A stretch of DNA of 7,137 nucleotides from an uncultured Oscillospiraceae bacterium (GTDB lineage Bacteria; Bacillota_A; Clostridia; Oscillospirales; Oscillospiraceae). Positions 5,567-7,137 of this stretch are shown one piece after another. The notes under the pieces are model-generated. The model was not told the origin of the DNA and did no database searches. It worked only from the letters and a program-made list of their open reading frames with translations. Both the position numbers and the translations under genes were made by a program. The DNA is taken from positions 1 to 7,137 of the forward strand of contig CAAGIU010000041.1 in assembly GCA_900770015.1 (NCBI GenBank). The letters are read 5' to 3'. The number at the start of each line of letters is the position of its first letter. Position 1 is the stretch's first letter.

Positions 5567-5640
5567 AGGGAACGGATTTATCCGTTCCGCATTTCCGCGG
5601 TTGGATTATGGAGGCATCGGAGCGGATAAATCCGTTCCCT
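5567..5640. repeat. Palindromic repeat pair (REP/MITE-like) downstream of the peptidase gene
   Basis: Two near-identical palindromes lie 30 bases apart: GGAACGGATTTATCCGTTCC (5569-5588) and GGAGCGGATAAATCCGTTCC (5619-5638). Each is a 9-bp dyad with a 2-base centre (the second has one mismatch). With flanks, the 22-base outer arms 5567-5588 and 5619-5640 are inverted copies matching at 21 of 22. No gene lies inside. Similar short GTAGGG-CGGAT repeats are, as I recall, frequent between genes in Oscillospiraceae, which suggests a mobile or repeated extragenic element. Confidence 0.6.
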
Positions 5641-5671
5641 GCATTCCCTTCCGGGTGTTTCCTTTGGCGTG

Positions 5672-6952
5672 TCAGCTGAGCTGGAAGCCCTCTTCGCTGA
5701 GCTCCAGGGTGCTGCCAAAGTAGGCTGCCATGGCGTCGATCATGGCGATGCTGTCGGCCACGGAGGCGGTCTCGTAGCAGCTGTGCATGGCCAGCTGGGG
5801 CAGGCCGATGTCGGCGGTGGGGACGGTGACGTGGGAGATGGAGATGCAGCCCAGGGTGCTGCCGCCGGGAATATCGGGGCGGTTGTAGTAGGTCTGGACG
5901 TTGACCCCGGCCTTGGCGCAGATCTTGCGGAAGATGGCGGCGCAGAGGCCGTCGGTGCAGTAGCGCTGGTTGGCGTTGAACTTCAGCACCACGCCCTGAC
6001 CCATCACCGGGGCGTTGGCGGCGTCGGCCAGCTCGGGGTGGTTGGGATGGACGGCGTGGGCGTTGTCGGCGGAGACCATAAAGGACTGGGACAGCAGCTG
6101 CCGCAGGTTCAGGCTGCAGCCGTCACAGATCCGGTCCAGCACGTCGCTGAGGATGGTGGAGTCTGCGCCGCCGGTGGTGCGGGAGCCGATCTCCTCGCTG
6201 TTCAGGGCGCAGAAAACCGGGATGTCGCCGCTTTCCGCGGCGGTGAGGAAGCCCTGAAAGGTGCCCCAGACGGACTGCAGGTCGTCAAGAGCCGGGGAGG
6301 AGATAAATTCTTCGTCGATGCCCCAGACGGATGCCTTCTGCCGGACGTAGAGGTACAGGTCGTGGCCCAGCACCTTGCCGCCGGCGGTTTCCTCCAGCAG
6401 CTGGGCGAATTTGCCCTTGGCGTCCTTGCCGCCCAGGAGGGGGATGGTGTCCACGGCGGGATTCCACTTGGTGCCGTCGTTGGCCTGACGGTTCATGTGG
6501 ATGGCCACGTTGGGGATCAGCAGCAGATCCCGGTCAATGTCAAAGAGCCGGGCCTCGGCGCCGTTCTCGGTTTCCACCATCACCCGTCCGGCGATGGACA
6601 GGGGACGGTCCGTCCAGGGTGCCAGCAGCGCGCCGCCGTAGACCTCGGTGAGCAGACGGGTGTAAGCGCCCACCTGCTCGCCGTTCTCCTTGACCTTGAA
6701 GCCGGGGCGGTCGGTGTGGGCGGCGGAGATCAGGAAGCCCCGGGGCACAGCTGTGGGAATCCGGAAGGCGATGACAGCGGCGCCCCCGCGGCAGACGTAG
6801 TATTTTCCGCCGGGAGCCAGCTCCCAGCCGGCATCTTCCGTCAATTGGGCGTAGCCCTGCTCCTTCAGAATGGTTACCAGGTTTGCCTGTGCATGATAAG
6901 CGCTGTGGGAGCGATCCAAAAAGTCACAGAGCGCCTGAATTCGATTGTCCAT
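5672..6952 (-). CDS. apeB: M18 family aminopeptidase (aspartyl aminopeptidase type)
   Basis: This is a 426-residue cytoplasmic metallopeptidase that removes N-terminal residues, typically acidic ones, from peptides and forms large oligomers. Its binuclear metal ligands, placed by homology, are all present: His79 in SAAHTDRPGFKVK, Asp223 in ALDDL, Glu254 in NSEEIGS (Glu253 as catalytic base), Asp296 in SADNAHAVHPN and His390 in MHSCYETA. Other family landmarks are GGALLAPWTDRPLSIAGR (106-123), LIPNVAIHMNR (145-155) and GGSTLGCIS (363-371). Length matches bacterial M18 enzymes. I chose ATG 6952 (MDNRIQALCDFLDRSHSAYH) because AGAAAGGA (6962-6969) lies 9 bases upstream and the family begins there. 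The frame stays open to a GTG at 7030, which would add 26 unlike residues. It is a single-gene unit convergent with the kinase. The natural substrate is unknown. Confidence 0.95.
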   Translation of the reverse strand: MDNRIQALCDFLDRSHSAYHAQANLVTILKEQGYAQLTEDAGWELAPGGKYYVCRGGAAVIAFRIPTAVPRGFLISAAHTDRPGFKVKENGEQVGAYTRLLTEVYGGALLAPWTDRPLSIAGRVMVETENGAEARLFDIDRDLLLIPNVAIHMNRQANDGTKWNPAVDTIPLLGGKDAKGKFAQLLEETAGGKVLGHDLYLYVRQKASVWGIDEEFISSPALDDLQSVWGTFQGFLTAAESGDIPVFCALNSEEIGSRTTGGADSTILSDVLDRICDGCSLNLRQLLSQSFMVSADNAHAVHPNHPELADAANAPVMGQGVVLKFNANQRYCTDGLCAAIFRKICAKAGVNVQTYYNRPDIPGGSTLGCISISHVTVPTADIGLPQLAMHSCYETASVADSIAMIDAMAAYFGSTLELSEEGFQLS

Positions 6953-7031
6953 AGATTTGTTTCCTTTCTGTGTATGAGATATTTCTGGCTGCTGTAATGG
7001 GGTGTTCATGCGAAAACTTGCAATTTGCACT

Positions 7032-7096
7032 GGCGCGTAGCGCCCTTGGCTCTCCCTTTGGGAGAGCTGTCAGCCGAACAGGCTGACTGAGAGGGT
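7032..7096. repeat. Multi-hairpin intergenic repeat upstream of the peptidase gene
   Basis: Three stems follow one another: GGCGC-GTA-GCGCC (7032-7044), GCTCTCCC-TTT-GGGAGAGC (7049-7067) and GTCAGCC-GAACA-GGCTGAC (7069-7087), then TGAGAGGGTA (7088-7097), which could also pair with the CTCTCCC arm. From memory, sequences of the form GGCTCyCC-TTT-GGGGAGCTGTCAGCC...GGCTGACTGAGrGG are abundant extragenic repeats in Faecalibacterium and relatives. No promoter for the peptidase is evident in 6970-7137. Confidence 0.55.
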
Positions 7097-7137
7097 ACTA
7101 CGTTTGCGGTTTGGAATCGGGTAATTGTGACGTGGGA

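Noticed and set aside
5669..6997. Long plus-strand open frame (442 codons) opposite the M18 peptidase
   Set aside because: It is a codon-bias shadow. The product is dominated by Gly, Val, Ala and Asp, and the minus strand carries all M18 metal ligands.

Overview
The window looks like chromosomal DNA of a moderately GC-rich gut-type Clostridia, most likely Oscillospiraceae (Flavonifractor/Lawsonibacter/Oscillibacter-like). The reasons are the protein families, the GG-rich ribosome binding sites, the Lys-rich linker in the sugar-ABC ATPase, and palindromic intergenic repeats of a kind I recall from this group. The lineage is an inference from style; no rRNA or other marker gene is present.

Layout from left to right. 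(1) 1-305, minus: N-terminal part of a UgpC/MsmX-type carbohydrate-ABC ATPase, running off the left edge. (2) 306-888: a 583-base gene-free stretch. It holds the ATPase's long leader, a sigma-A-like minus-strand promoter (494-522) with a palindrome at its start point (474-488), an unassigned stretch, an intrinsic terminator (727-750) and a structured 3' tail for the next gene. (3) 889-2685, minus: an alpha/beta hydrolase fused to a multi-pass membrane domain. (4) 2836-3951, minus: a CdaR-type sugar-diacid regulator. (5) 4131-5366, plus: a class II glycerate 2-kinase (MOFRL family), divergent from cdaR. (6) 5367-5671: a convergent intergenic region with a 12-bp-stem terminator hairpin, a strong-looking promoter reading back antisense into the kinase, and a 74-bp palindromic repeat pair. 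(7) 5672-6952, minus: an M18 zinc aminopeptidase. (8) 6953-7137: upstream region of the peptidase, dominated by a multi-hairpin repeat.

How the parts fit. The divergent cdaR / glycerate kinase pair is the functional core. CdaR proteins sense glycerate or sugar diacids, and the kinase phosphorylates glycerate into lower glycolysis. The 179-bp gap between their start codons carries two dyads that could be operators. The hydrolase lies 150 bp downstream of cdaR on the same strand with no strong terminator between, so it may be co-transcribed with the regulator. The peptidase and the ABC ATPase appear to be independent units. I found no RNA gene I can defend, no CRISPR array, no transposase and no clear novel defence or secretion system. 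The most interesting points are regulatory: the antisense promoter, the long leader of the ABC ATPase, and the palindromic repeats.
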